From Glomus cerebriforme (Eukaryota; Glomeromycota; Glomeromycetes; Glomerales; Glomeraceae), in assembly GCA_003550305.1 (NCBI GenBank), contig QKYT01000650.1, forward strand, positions 21,712-54,681: a DNA stretch of 32,970 nt, given 5' to 3'. The translations under genes were made by a program, and so were the position numbers. This document shows, piece by piece, positions 19,180-29,420 of the stretch; position 1 is the stretch's first letter, and each line of letters begins with the position of its first letter. The notes under the pieces were generated by a model. It was given only the letters and a program-made list of their open reading frames with translations, searched no databases and was not told where the DNA came from.

Positions 19180-19853
19180 CCCTTCTTCTGAAAGCACACG
19201 GAACAACATCACCTTTTCGACTACTGCTCCCATTATCGATCCTATCATTATTCTCACCAATCAAGACACACCATGAACGGAGGAACACTAAGATTTTCTT
19301 AAGACCGTTATTACACTAATTAAAGATGCATTAATAGTACTAAATAAATAATAACTAATGATATATCACAATCAACAGAGTTTTATTACACTTCCAGATT
19401 TAACAAAATGTATCAACATTATGATTCAAGGTCCCAATCATTATATTTGTGAAAATTCCAAAAGTTAATAGAAGAATTTATAATTTTCTTTAGAACAATA
19501 GATACTGGCGGCGTTTTCTTCATTTTAGTCTGATATAGAAAGTCAAAAACTCAAATAGGAAATAATTTTCTAAATCAATTGCTCTGATATTTCAAATTTT
19601 ATGATTATTTATTTTCCTGCAAATTTCTCATGGCAATTGTTTGTATAACTACTATCATTAACAATGCAATGATTAAGGTAATAGATATCATTAAGATTGC
19701 ATTTATCTATTAAAAAGGTTGGAGGAATGTTAATATTGTATCTAATTAATTATCAAAAATCAATGAATTAAAATATAATGGTAATAATTATAATGAAGAT
19801 GAATTAAAAGTGATGTTGGAAGAAATAATAATTAATAATATTGAAGTATAAAT
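19180..19853. other. Decayed stretch with a short coding trace
   Basis: Mostly non-coding. About 19759-19851 reads INELKYNGNNYNEDELKVML then EEIIINNIEV and TAA. It resembles the tail of an unknown fungal gene or transposon. Nothing else is supported. Confidence 0.35.
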
Positions 19854-20271
19854 ATGAAAAGTTATGTCTATTTCATTTACGAACGTCCATTACTCCTACA
19901 AAATGGAAATTGTCGCAACTTTATCCAATACCAAGTCCAATGGAGTGGAATTACAATCTTTCCTTTACAAGACCTATTCTATTACTTAACCAGTTCTGAT
20001 AAGAGACCGAGATACATAGCAGAGAGAGAAGACGAAGCAACTAGTTCTAATAAGAGACCAAGAAGAGAGGCGACGGACTTGAATGTTTAGGAAATGTGTA
20101 GTAAACTTCTTACAACAAGACTGTTCTCAATTCTAGTTAAGTATAATATCCTCCAAGGTCCAAATTATGCAGGTCTATCTGGAAATGACAGTCTCGATTA
20201 TCCATAATATTATTGCTGAGGCCAAATGCACCAAGTCCGAACTGTGGATCGCTAACCAGGATATGCAAAAA
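19854..20271 (+). pseudogene. LINE reverse-transcriptase fragment, copy 1
   Basis: A 78-codon frame (KSYVYFIYERPLLLQNGNC at its start) ends in TAG at 20088-20090. The same frame then gives EMCSKLLTTRLFSILVKYNI and LQGPNYAGLSGN. After one frameshift it continues as IIHNIIAEAKCTKSELWIAN and QDMQK. This is the RT fingers/palm segment of non-LTR retrotransposons ('KLL..RL..I....iL.g.N.AGL.G', '..ELWi..QDm.kAyDsv') and stops just before the motif A Asp. A 51-base duplication gives SSDKRPR and SSNKRPR, 17 residues apart, in the first part; those basic clusters could be nuclear-localisation-like. Confidence 0.75.
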
Positions 20272-20819
20272 GAAAAGAAAAAGTTGACTTTCGACGTCGA
20301 CAGTCAAGCTACGTTTATTCTGCTTATAAAAATATTCTAAATTAGTCTCTTTTGATCCTGCATATAATTGGAATTCTGAGCAAAAAACACCACCATGGAA
20401 AAAATAAAGTTTTTTATACTTATTTATATTTTTATCTCTTATTTAATTAAAATCTTAGTGAGAGAACCATAAATTATTGTTGTTATAATATGGCAATAGC
20501 AATTATTAAAAATTTTAAGATTTCCAAATTCTGAATTATATTAAGAAGTTATATTTGATACTAAATTATTTCCAAAATCAAAAATAATAAGTGGAATTTC
20601 TTGAGCCAAAATTTTTTGATTATATTTTATTATTTCTATAAGCCTAAAGTAATAGGAGTAATCATTTTATGGTCCTGAGGCTGATTATTTTCTCCATTTA
20701 AAGAATAAGATATATAATATTTCAGTTACAGTTTCATTATTCAAATAAAATCTTCAGATATAATATTTAAATATGATATATACAAATGAAACTCATTATT
20801 ATACTTCATCAAATTAATT

Positions 20820-21040
20820 GGAGCAGAAAAATTTAAAATATTTTGAATGGGATAATTTGAAGCAGCAAGTTCTAGATGATGCAATTCTACCTGCATTAGA
20901 GAAAAAAAAGCAGCTGTTCTTAGTTATTTAAAAAATATCTCCTATATTTTAATAATTATGAACATGATTTGTTCCAAATGATTCTCTCAGAATTTCATTA
21001 GAAATTAATGGAGAAATCCCATGGATCATATTTAATTGCT
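20820..21040 (+). pseudogene. Degenerate F-box/LRR paralogue fragment, direct
   Basis: KNLKYFEWDN, then DDAILPALEKKK, then (frame +1) AAVLSYLKNISYI and NNYEHDLFQMILSEF align in order with ENLKNFEWKDDFEDEY, ALLALEKKADNLNHLKIFFQ and HTSLQKVLPKL of the intact F-box genes. There are at least two frameshifts and a stop. Sequence upstream (20280-20819) is too decayed to follow, although FPKSKIISGIS near 20570-20605 may be part of it. Confidence 0.6.
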
Positions 21041-21099
21041 CTTTTTGTATTTATGTTATGGTTTAACTTGCTCTATTAACTTTAAAACTGGCTATTCTA

Positions 21100-21799
21100 C
21101 GAGCTAAATGGCTTGAATCTCTTAATTTTTACATTTGTAAGTTTTTAAAAGCTATATATTTAGTATTTAATGAAAAAAATACTCAAACAACTATTGCATA
21201 AGTAGATGCAAAAATAATTGATTATGATATTAAATCTTAACAACAAAGTCCTTTAACTTATAATCCACAATTTACATCTTTAAAATTAACCAATAATGCA
21301 TTTACAAAAAGTAAATCTCAATCTTTAACCAATTTAATATTAGGCTACACACACAGAACTACTAAAAAACTAAATGTAGTACATTGAAATGTTCTTGTAA
21401 GACGTGTAAATATTTTGACAACTTTTTTTAGATATAAATTGAATGAGATAAGCCTAACAATGAAAACAATCCAATTATTCCATATTAAATATATTCTTAA
21501 ATTGACATCATCTGATAACATTGATAATATAGATTACATTAAATGGACAAATTACTGGAAAAAATGGTTAATTTTCTTATTCAAACTATTAATATTATAT
21601 AAAAATACCAACTTTCAAACACATCACCACTTCTTGCCATTCAATGTACATGATGGAACAGATATTATACTAGCAGGAGCGAGCTATATTAAAAGTAAAA
21701 CATTAAGAAATGGAGTCTATTCAATCATAGAATTAAAGAAAAAGTTGAAGGAAAACGTATGTGGCAATCTATATTAGAGATGATAGTTGCAAATGTTTA
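21100..21799 (+). other. Unassigned coding traces within the LINE region
   Basis: Several plus-strand stretches look protein-like: LKLAILRAKWLESLNFYICK (about 21081-21140), LTYNPQFTSLKLTNNAFTKS (about 21256-21315), and an uninterrupted 120-codon frame at 21415-21777 (KWTNYWKKWLIFLFKLLILY, HDGTDIILAGASYIKSK). Their position directly upstream of RT suggests the linker or endonuclease part of the LINE, but I cannot match a motif, so this is inference from context only. Confidence 0.35.
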
Positions 21800-22557
21800 T
21801 GTAAATAAATAACTAATAATAATTTATCAAGCACTAAATACATCATTAAAAATATAATCAAATCTCTCAAAATTATTAGGAATGATCTCCTTAATAAACA
21901 CCAAACTGAGAAAATCAACCAATACATCAATGATAGGAATAACAAAGGATAATCAATGGAAATGAAATTTTATATTAGATTATAAATCACAACAAATTAT
22001 CCTAGATAGACTAAAATTCTTGCACAATAACTAAGAAATTTTTACTAATGACCCAACAGTAATTGAACAAGAATGTATTAAACATTTTTAAACCTTAGGT
22101 ATTATAAAATCCAAATATATACAACACCATTGAAGAACTACCACTAGAATGGCAAGACTTATACAATCTGAAAACAAGAATGGCTGACTCAGATATAACT
22201 TTAAATAAATTCAATAATACATTATAAAAATTACTAAGTAAAAAAGGTCAGGGTCTTCTGTGATCTGATATGAAGACATTATACACGTTTATAGAACTAC
22301 TAAACTATATATTATTAATATTTTCAATACTGAAATTAATAACACACATCCAATAGTACTAGAATTTTCAGAAAACTTTTTATCAAAATAATTACTATCT
22401 GCTTGAACATAATTCTATTTATTAATAATACCCATAACACAACAATTGAGCAGGTCTAATAGGACAATCAACTTTAGAACCAATCACATACATCAATCAT
22501 ATTATTCAAAATTATAAAATCTATAATAAAGCTCTTTGAATAGGCTTGCAAAACCTA
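21800..22557 (+). pseudogene. LINE reverse-transcriptase, copy 2, 5' portion
   Basis: The order of traces fits a non-LTR RT: KSQQIILDRLKFLHNN and FTNDPTVIEQECIKHF (pre-RT region), ELPLEWQDLYNLKTRM with LNKFNNTL..LLSKKGQGLL (RT N-terminal region), then AGLIGQSTLEPITYINHIIQ (22451-) and NYKIYNKAL*IGLQNL (to 22557). Frames shift many times. The RT logic continues only after about 2 kb, at 24588, so the element is interrupted. Confidence 0.75.
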
Positions 22558-22975
22558 TTATTTACTCCTCATCCTCACTCTGAAATGATTGCAAGTTCCG
22601 CTAGAAATTCCCCAATCACATGGCCATTAGACCCAAAAAAAAAGACAGAAGTTTTCCTCAATAACTTAATTTACATGTTTTTATTTTAGTGATCTGGTCA
22701 ATGGTTTCTTTTCAAATTTAGAAAAAAAACCACTGAAAAATTTATTTATAATAATTATGAAACCCAAAAAACTAAATGTAATTTCTAAAATGCATATTGA
22801 CAATGAAAATGATCGCTTAATTACAAATCTTTTAAATCATCTAGAAAATGCAATAAAAAAATCACTTCTTCTAATATCAAATACTATCTCAACTTTAAAA
22901 TCATTACCAACTAAATCAAAATCAGCTAAAGATGTTCCTTATCTCCAACAAATTCATTCTGGACAAATTCACAAA
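22558..22975 (+). other. Segment between LINE RT and Tc1 element
   Basis: Some 418 bases separate the RT trace from the Tc1 element. It holds the start of an 83-codon frame (22757-23008: MHIDNENDRLITNLLNHLEN, TISTLKSLPTKSKSAKDV) whose last dozen codons lie in the Tc1 end, so the frame is partly an insertion artefact. The peptide is unrecognised. An intact LINE would need only about 100 bases here, so this may be another insertion. Confidence 0.4.
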
Positions 22976-24587
22976 TACACATTTCCTGGTTTAGCCACCT
23001 CAGAATGATCTGCAAATTAATTTCTATTTATATATATGAGTGGCTTATGTGACATATTATTTGTATCACATGATAATCAATAAATAATTGTAGATATCTT
23101 TTTTTTTTATTCTTTTTATTTGTTTCTTGCAAAAATGGTTAAAACAAACAAATTAACAGATTTTGAATGTGCAAAAGTTATTACTCTTTATGAAGAAGGC
23201 AACTCTAAAAGAACAATTGTATGAAAAACTGGATATAGAAAAACCACCATTTATAACATTATAACCAAATGCAATAAAAAAGGTGCTATTACTATATCTG
23301 CTAGAAGTGGATGTCCCAAAAAATAACTGAACAGGATAAATGTCACCTTAAAACAATTGTTAACTAAAACTGGCGTGAACCAATAGCAAAAATATGTAAA
23401 AATTTTAACAATTTTACTGGAAATAAAGTAAGTAAAAGGATATATAGTAAGGTGTACATTGTATGAATTAGAATATCATAGCCTTGTAACTCTTAGAAAA
23501 CCATTAGTTAGTGAGTCTAACTGAAAAATTCATTTGGATGGGCCCGAGAAAGATGTTTTGGACATTGGAAGACTGGAAAAAAATTATATGGAGTGATGAA
23601 TCGAGGTTTACTCTGTTCCGAAATGATGGAAAGTTTCAAGTTTGGTGCCTTTCAAAAGAAAAATATGATATTAACTGCCTTACTTTAACCGTAAAGCATG
23701 GTGGTGGAGGTGGGGTGCTTTTCTTGGTATGGGTTGGGTTAGGTCCATTAATAAGAATTGATGGTCGGATTAATGATGATAGATATATATAAGAAATCCT
23801 TAGCTACCATTTAAAATGGAAAGTATTTGTTTCAGCAAAACAATGCACCAATTCATACTAGTGCAAGAACATGGTACTTTATGGAAGAAATGGGAATAAC
23901 TTCACTCCAATGGCCAGGACAAAGTCCTGACCTTAACCCAATTGAGCACCTGTGGGATGAACTTGAATATCATATTCAAATAAGGGAAAGGTATGCAAAA
24001 AATCTGAATGAATTGGAGATTTTCCTTCAGGAATGTTGGTCTCATATTCAAAGTGAGGTTTATCAAAAACTTGTTAGCAGTATGGAAAATTGAATAAAAG
24101 CTGTAATAAAGGCTCGTGGGTATCCTATCAGATACTAATAAATATTTTTATTAAATTTTTAGTGAATAAAATCGTAAATTAATTCGCTAAATTGTCTTAA
24201 AAAAAATTAGCAGTTTTTTTTATTAAAACATTGATATTATAAAAATTCTCAATTTTGCGAAATTTTTGAAGGAAATTTTTTTATCATATTTTGTAATAAG
24301 AACTTTTTAATAAAGTCAATTTTATATAATATAATTATAGAAAAATTTTTTGTGATGAGTTAAATTAATTTTAGTTTATTTATTAAAATAGCGATGAAAA
24401 AAGTATTAAATAATAAATTGCTCAATAATTTATTAAAATATATTAATTTAATATTAAAAATTTACTATTTATTCATTAAAGTTATCGTATATAATGTTTT
24501 TTATAATCTAAAAAATACTGATTAATAAAAAAAAACATGGTTTTTTTAATTTACCAGGTGGTCCTATACTTTTGGCCAGGAAGTGTA
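22976..24587 (+). mobile_element. Tc1/mariner element inserted in the LINE
   Basis: The left end TACACATTTCCTGG...CCACCT (22976-) is the inverted counterpart of the right end, whose complement reads TACACTTCCTGGCC, AAAAGTATAGGA, CCACCTGG; the left copy has lost about a dozen internal bases. Both ends sit at TA. The length, about 1.61 kb, is normal for Tc1. LINE RT sequence resumes immediately after the right TA. It contains one broken transposase gene. Confidence 0.85.
23135..24138 (+). pseudogene. Tc1-type DD34E transposase, inactive
   Basis: From the ATG at 23135: helix-turn-helix part MVKTNKLTDFECAKVITLYE, then TGYRKTTIYNIITKCNKKGA; second DNA-binding part NWREPIAKICKNFNNFTG; catalytic part WTLEDWKKIIWSDESRFTLF (first Asp), HGGGG, FQQNNAPIHTSARTWYFMEE, and SPDLNPIEHLWDELEYHIQI (Glu). 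Spacing from the second acidic site to the Glu is 34 residues, so the family is DD34E. The second Asp is replaced by Asn (QQNNAPIH where QQDNAPIH is usual). There are also in-frame stops (TGA near 23223, others near 23370 and 24091) and several frameshifts. The end RGYPIRY is followed by TAA at 24136-24138. It cannot be active. Confidence 0.92.
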
Positions 24588-25020
24588 ATTAAAAACTTCT
24601 TTACTAATCAATACAATGAAATAATACTACTTTTATACAAACAGTTCTCTGTATAATATCCTTAGAGGAATCAATCATTCCTCTCTATTATGGATAATAT
24701 ATTATAACTCACTTTTTACATACCAAAATGAAAAACAAATTAAACTCTAATACAGATATAATCATAGGTTATGATTTATCTGTAATAGGATATCTTGATG
24801 ATACAACGTAGTATGTGAATAGCAAATCTGACTAAAAACTTTATTTAACATTGCAAACAATTTTACCAATTTGTAGAAATTAAAACAAATACTATCACAA
24901 TAAAGAAATAACCTTTACAATTAATAATAAACCAACAATAATAAAATAGAAAACAATAATGATACTAAGCGCATACTAGATATTTATATTAATGTTAATA
25001 ATTCGCAATTATAAAAGTTA
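24588..25020 (+). pseudogene. LINE reverse-transcriptase, copy 2, 3' portion
   Basis: Right after the Tc1 end the frames read IIKNFFTNQYNEIILLLYKQ and LRGINHSSLLWIIYYNSLFT, the region before RT motif C. VIGYLDDTT (YLDD at 24791-24802, the YxDD-type catalytic box) comes next, then YVNSKSD, LFNIANNFTN and KPTIIK..NNNDTKRILDIY. This is the expected order for fungal LINE RT and thumb. Together with 21800-22557 it forms one element split by the insertion. In-frame stops and shifts show it is dead. Confidence 0.8.
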
Positions 25021-25931
25021 AGGGATTATCATTTTAAATATAGGTTATGAAATAAAAAGATGAGCTACGCTCATTATACCGACGTTCTGAATTTAATTTT
25101 ATTGTTAAACAATTATCAAAGATTCATTTAATTTATATACTTGTACATTAATTTTTTGAAGGGTTCATTACTGGGTATGACATGATTATACAGTAATTTC
25201 AACGACCGATTTTAAATTAATTTTCATCTGATATTTTTGTCAATGTTTCATGTTGCAAATTTTACTCTTTTACATTATTTGCACATGAATGTTACGTTTC
25301 TCTTTTTTCTTTGATGAGATATTTATTGAAACAGAAAAAAATTGTTGCGGATCTATTTCACATTTACTGATATACATTAAAATTCTGATTGTACTTGTTT
25401 ATATTATAATTGAAAGAAATCAATTTAAAAAAAAGAGAGCATGACTAATAATTCACTTTCTCCTATCTAATTTTCTTATATTTATGATAAATATTTTGTA
25501 AAGTCAACAAAATGTTTGTTTTTCTGGAAAGTTAATCGGTCTAATCATCATAATTCCATTATTTCCTTTGGTTCTACCTCGCATTGTAGATTTGTAGTGA
25601 AATTGTTTTGTATTTCTCATTTTGTACATTTTTTCAATCAAAGAAAAATTTGGATCATACAGTATGTTGCAACTGCAATTTATTTACATAAAAATAAATA
25701 TGATAAATAAAGAATTTTTTATGTTCATTCGCAAATATTAATTTAATTTTTCTTTTTGATATAATAATAAATTCCTTTTTTTTTTATTTTAAAAAATTCA
25801 AGAAAATTTCTTCATTAATTATATTCAATAATAAAAACATGTATTAAAAAAATATTTTTTAAAATATTCCACATTTAAAATTATTAAATGGTCTTCACTA
25901 TTTTTTAAATATACAGTATAAATTGTAGATC
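25021..25931. other. Intergenic stretch upstream of F-box 3
   Basis: Mostly featureless AT-rich sequence. On the minus strand 25512-25680 is open and protein-like: LYDPNFSLIEKMYKMRNTKQ, HYKSTMRGRTKGNNGIMMIR, PINFPEKQTFC, then TGA. It is preceded by an acceptor-like AAATTGCAG. It could be a terminal exon or gene remnant of unknown family; the plus-strand 64-codon frame there would be its shadow. Confidence 0.4.
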
Positions 25932-26094
25932 GTACATTACTACGCCGCGAAATCACTAATGGACAAATTAAATTTTTAAAGTTACACTGAGTCTATCATT
26001 TGACTTCATTTTTAAAATATTTGTTACGTATTGTTTGTTTCTGTGAAACACTATTTGATCAGCACAAAGAATCGGAGTTGCTTACTATATAAAT
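25932..26094 (+). promoter_or_regulatory. Conserved promoter blocks of F-box 3
   Basis: GTACATTACTACGCC (25932-25946), GTTACACTGA (about 25980), TGTGAAACACTATTTGATCA (26042-26061), TCGGAGTTG and TATATAAAT (26086-26094) occur in the same order as upstream of F-box 1. The TATA-like site is 122 bases before ATG (133 in F-box 1). Spacing between the first and second blocks is shorter here (about 110 against 390 bases), so blocks were kept while spacers changed. Confidence 0.6.
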
Positions 26095-26207
26095 TTTCAT
26101 TGTGGATTTAAATTTTTTTCTGCAATTGAATATTTCAATACTATAAGAAATTATATTTTAAAAACTTCCACTCATAAAAATTATTTTCTTGATTTTCGAA
26201 TAAAATA

Positions 26208-27698
26208 ATGTCCCAACTCAATAAGGATATTCTTTTCTTATTATTTGAAGAACTACGAGATGATTCAAAATCTTTATTTTCATGTCTATTGGTTAATAGA
26301 CTTTGGTGTGAAACAGTAATTCCAATTTTATGGAGGAATCCTTGGTGTTATGGTATTAATTATAAGAATAAAAGTTATTTATTTGCTATTATTGCTTTTT
26401 ATTTACCCAATGGTATCAAAGAATTTCTAACAAGTCAAGGAATAAATTTTCCTCCAATTTCATATCAATCGCTTTTATTTAATTATTTATCTTTTTGTAA
26501 AAGTATTAATGTAAACATAATTAATAATAGTGTAATTCCTATTGGATCTTCTTTAGCTTATAATCAATTTCTTTTACAACAAGAATTTTATAATCTCTTA
26601 ATTACAACATGTTCTGAGTTGAAATATTTGGATATGAAATCAATTAATCATCAAATATTTTATTTTCCAAAAGCTGAAGCTCGTCTTGAAACACTTTATG
26701 AATTACGCTGTAACACATCTGTTGATTCATCATATTTTTATGGATTGGCACGTATCTGTCAAAATATACAGAAACTTATCATTATTAATAACACAATAAA
26801 AGCTAATCATGGAATTGTTAAATTAATTGAAGTTCAAGAAAATTTAAAAAATTTTGAATGGAAAGATGATTTTGAGGATGAATATAATTTTATAGAAGAT
26901 CCTTATAAAGAAGCTCTTCTTGCATTAGAAAAAAAAGCAGATAACCTTAATCACTTAAAAATATTCTTCCAATATATTATTTGGTTTGGACACACATCAC
27001 TGCAAAAGGTACTTCCAAAACTTTATAAATTAAAAACATTAATAATCGAAAATTCTTTTTTTATTTCTTTTACTGAACATCAATCCAAAATGCTGGTCTA
27101 TCATGATATTGAGATCCTTTATATAGATTTTATTACAATCAGTGCAGCATCTAATATAATTGAAAATAATGGGGGACATCTTAAGGAAATTATATTATTT
27201 AAAGGTTGTTATGAATATTTCGAATTTGAAGATAATTTTAATGAAGCTTCTCTCAATTTTATTCATAATATTTGTGAACATTGTCCTTCAATTGAATATT
27301 TGACACTTTTGTTTTCACCAACAAAGGAACATTTTACTAAATTTGAAAAATTATTAAAAGTTTGTCAAAACTTGAAATCATTATTAATAGTTATAACTGA
27401 TGTTGATAAAGAAGAAACTTTTGAAAGCATTTCAGAAAATGGAGCAGAATTATTAAAAACATTAATTAGTTCAGTACCAAATAATCTAAGAGAAATTAGA
27501 TTTTTTGATGATTTTAAATTTTCTTTACAAGCTTTAGAAGAATTCTTAAAACAGTGGAAAAGTCAACATGCACTTTCTATATTTACAAGTGATTACATAT
27601 ATAATGGAGAAGATTATAAAATATTGATAAACAAATATAAAAATGATGGAGTAATTAAAGATTTTAGAGTTGTTCCAGGATCTGAAATATACTATTAA
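26208..27698 (+). CDS. F-box/LRR-like protein 3
   Basis: A 496-residue single-exon protein, the close sister of F-box 1: the first 35 residues differ at two positions (ELRDD for ELQDD, NRLW for NKLW). The F-box is at residues 3-46 (LNKDILFLLFEELRDD, LFSCLLVNRLWCETVIPILW). LRR-like blocks include CSELKYLDMKSI, NLNHLKIFFQYI and CPSIEYLTLLF. Differences cluster in the middle (IWFGHTSLQKVLPKL, FKGCYEYFEFEDNF) and near the C-terminus (KSQHALSIFTSDYIYNGEDY), whereas NIQKLIIINNT and KNFEWKDDFEDEY are kept. This fits a stable scaffold with a changing recognition surface. Predicted role: SCF substrate adaptor. No defects seen. Confidence 0.93.
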   Translation: MSQLNKDILFLLFEELRDDSKSLFSCLLVNRLWCETVIPILWRNPWCYGINYKNKSYLFAIIAFYLPNGIKEFLTSQGINFPPISYQSLLFNYLSFCKSINVNIINNSVIPIGSSLAYNQFLLQQEFYNLLITTCSELKYLDMKSINHQIFYFPKAEARLETLYELRCNTSVDSSYFYGLARICQNIQKLIIINNTIKANHGIVKLIEVQENLKNFEWKDDFEDEYNFIEDPYKEALLALEKKADNLNHLKIFFQYIIWFGHTSLQKVLPKLYKLKTLIIENSFFISFTEHQSKMLVYHDIEILYIDFITISAASNIIENNGGHLKEIILFKGCYEYFEFEDNFNEASLNFIHNICEHCPSIEYLTLLFSPTKEHFTKFEKLLKVCQNLKSLLIVITDVDKEETFESISENGAELLKTLISSVPNNLREIRFFDDFKFSLQALEEFLKQWKSQHALSIFTSDYIYNGEDYKILINKYKNDGVIKDFRVVPGSEIYY

Positions 27699-27790
27699 TA
27701 TAACATCGATTTTCTTAGTCTAAGTCACCTTTTTATATAGAAGTTTTAAATTTTGAAATTATCTTTTTTTTTTATTTTTGATATAAACGC

Positions 27791-27826
27791 ATAAGTTTTA
27801 TCTAAACGAAGGATTATAACCTCCGA
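27791..27826 (+). repeat. Conserved 3' flank of F-box 3
   Basis: AGTTTTATCTAAACGAAGG followed by ATTATAACCTC matches the flank of F-box 1 at 9472-9510. It lies about 93 bases after the stop codon and marks the right limit of visible similarity between the two duplicated units. Confidence 0.6.
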
Positions 27827-28189
27827 AATTCATTTGTTCCTATCATGTTTAGAATCTGATGTGTTAAAATCATTATTTCTTTTTTTTCATTAAATAAGTA
27901 ACTTTCACTTCATTTGAATATTCAAAAAATTATTTATATAAAAAATGCTTTTTAAAAATATTTTATATTTGTAATAGATTATTGACCATTTTCTTCTTTT
28001 TTTTAAAAAAAAAGTTCATACTCCAAAATATTCTTTGATTAAATCATAGTAATAATCTCATAATTCAAACAATTATCTGATTTATTTAATAAATTTTTAT
28101 TAATTTTACATGAAATTCATTTTTGGAAATTTGATTTCTTCATCTGTTATTACTGGCAACCTGTTTCTTTTATTATTCTTTAAAGTCCA
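27827..28189. other. AT-rich stretch without a gene
   Basis: Nothing supported on either strand apart from homopolymer runs. Confidence 0.5.
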
Positions 28190-28610
28190 ATAATTTTGTT
28201 ATATTTCTTATTTTCCTTTAATTATTCACCAGATAGTAAATATTTTCTTTCGCTTAATCTTTCTTTTAACTTCTGTTTTTTTTTTCTTTATTTTTTCATT
28301 CTATTTTTCTCTTTCTGTGTGTTTTCTGTTATCTTGAGCCATCTTCTATTACTTCTTTGTTGTATTATTCCTTTATCCATATTTTTCTATTATTTTTTTT
28401 TCTAATCTTTTTTTCGTTGCTTTTAAACTTTTAATTTTTCACATTTCAGCATGATGAAATGGGTTAATTATCTTGAATATTTCTTTCTTATGGTTATTGT
28501 ATATTTCTTATTTTATCTTGTAGTATTTCTTCTTTTTTCGTTCATCCTTTTGCTATTTGTTGATATCTCCCCATCACTGATCTCATTAATCTTCAACATT
28601 GCTTCATAAA
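28190..28610 (-). pseudogene. Lys/Glu-rich coding remnant in dispersed repeat copy A
   Basis: The plus strand is strikingly pyrimidine-rich here; the minus strand reads as Lys/Glu/Arg-rich peptide in broken frames: MRSVMGRYQQIAKG, TKKEEILQDKIRNIQ, RRWLKITENTQKEKNRMKK, and at the end KLKERLSERKYLLSGE then LKENKKYNKIIGL. The last piece recurs in the copy at 441-490. It is probably a charged helical protein carried by the repeat. Plus-strand Phe/Leu-rich frames such as 28196-28405 are shadows. The family is unknown. Confidence 0.5.
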
Positions 28611-29010
28611 CATAAATACAAGAAAATAAAAAGGGAATCCTAATCTAAAACCAAACCGGACAAATAGGAGATACTAGACTAACTGACCGGTCTTTTCTTG
28701 CCTAAGGACTCAATATACAGTATAAGGAAGATAAGAGGGGTAAAGGGACTGAGAATCTAGTTTTTTAAAAGGAAAAAAAAGATAAAATAAAATTATAGAG
28801 TTTAAAAAGAAATCCAGTGAATCTAATTTTCAAATTTAGGGAAAAAATATCTTAAGAAATGTAGTTATTTATAATTTTTTTTCACCTTTTGTAAAATTTA
28901 AAAGGATGTGTCATAAGAACTTATTATTATTGATTATGCAGTGTTCTACTTAATTTAATCATGGACTAATGGAGTAAAGTATATTGGTACACATGAGTCA
29001 CAATCCATAT
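28228..29010 (-). repeat. Dispersed repeat family, long copy A
   Basis: Parts, from left to right: pyrimidine-rich block (minus-strand coding remnant), a 116-bp-type module at 28634-28745, then an end block with CTACTTAATTTAATCATGG, ACTAATGGAGTAAAGTAT and ACACATGAGTCACAATCCAT. The two outer blocks also occur at 441-690 in the same order. The TGAGTCA-AATC-ATATTT end block is echoed at about 30972-30996 to the right of the tandem modules. Outer limits are approximate. Confidence 0.65.
28634..28745 (-). repeat. GACCGG module, copy A
   Basis: Matches the modules at 30572-30803: GGGAAT(C/T)CTAATCTAAA, CC(A)AAC, (T)AGGAGATACT, CTGACCGG, T(C)TTGCCT and ATATACAGTATAAGGAAGA follow in the same order. 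It is more diverged (about one base in six) than the two tandem copies are from each other. On the minus strand it contains TATACTGTATAT, a TATA-like palindromic core. Confidence 0.75.
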
Positions 29011-29204
29011 TTTTTACGCGTTGTTTTTTATTTTTCTCTTCCATCCATCCTCCATAAATAGTAATATTCATTTTTCAACATAAGACAAAGTTGAAGATAG
29101 AAAAATGGGTTAAACATTTAAAATTATCTTCATGATATCTATATCTTAAAATATATTAAACGATTATATGCTATAAATGGTGTAAACCATGATGTTTTAA
29201 AAAA

Positions 29205-29420
29205 AAGTTACAAACCGAAATGAATTTAATGAATTAATTCAAGAAATATAATATTTAAATGGTACCATATAACTGATATACAATTTAATGTTATAAGAAA
29301 GGTGGTTTTGCTACAGTATATTTGGATAAAAAGGGATAAACAAGAGGTCCAAATAAAATAGTTGCATTAAAATATTGCACAAATATTACTAGTGAATTTT
29401 AAATGAGAATTATAGGGTAG
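29205..29420 (+). pseudogene. Protein kinase N-terminal fragment
   Basis: Plus-strand frames give NEFNELIQEI, YLNGTI and LIYNLML, then in another frame KKGGFATVYLDKKG (glycine-rich loop, 29298-), one TAA, TRGPNKIVALKYCTNITSEF (ATP-binding Lys in VALK). Sequence after 29420 shows no kinase continuation. It resembles the start of the large kinase family of this fungal group; a LIQEI lead also occurs at the kinase fragment at 32869. Several stops make it a pseudogene fragment. Confidence 0.75.

Noticed and set aside
28196..28405. Plus-strand hydrophobic frame resembling a membrane protein
   Set aside because: The region is a pyrimidine-rich tract, which forces Phe/Leu/Ser codons; the minus strand carries recurring charged peptide. 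The same applies to 29852-30424.
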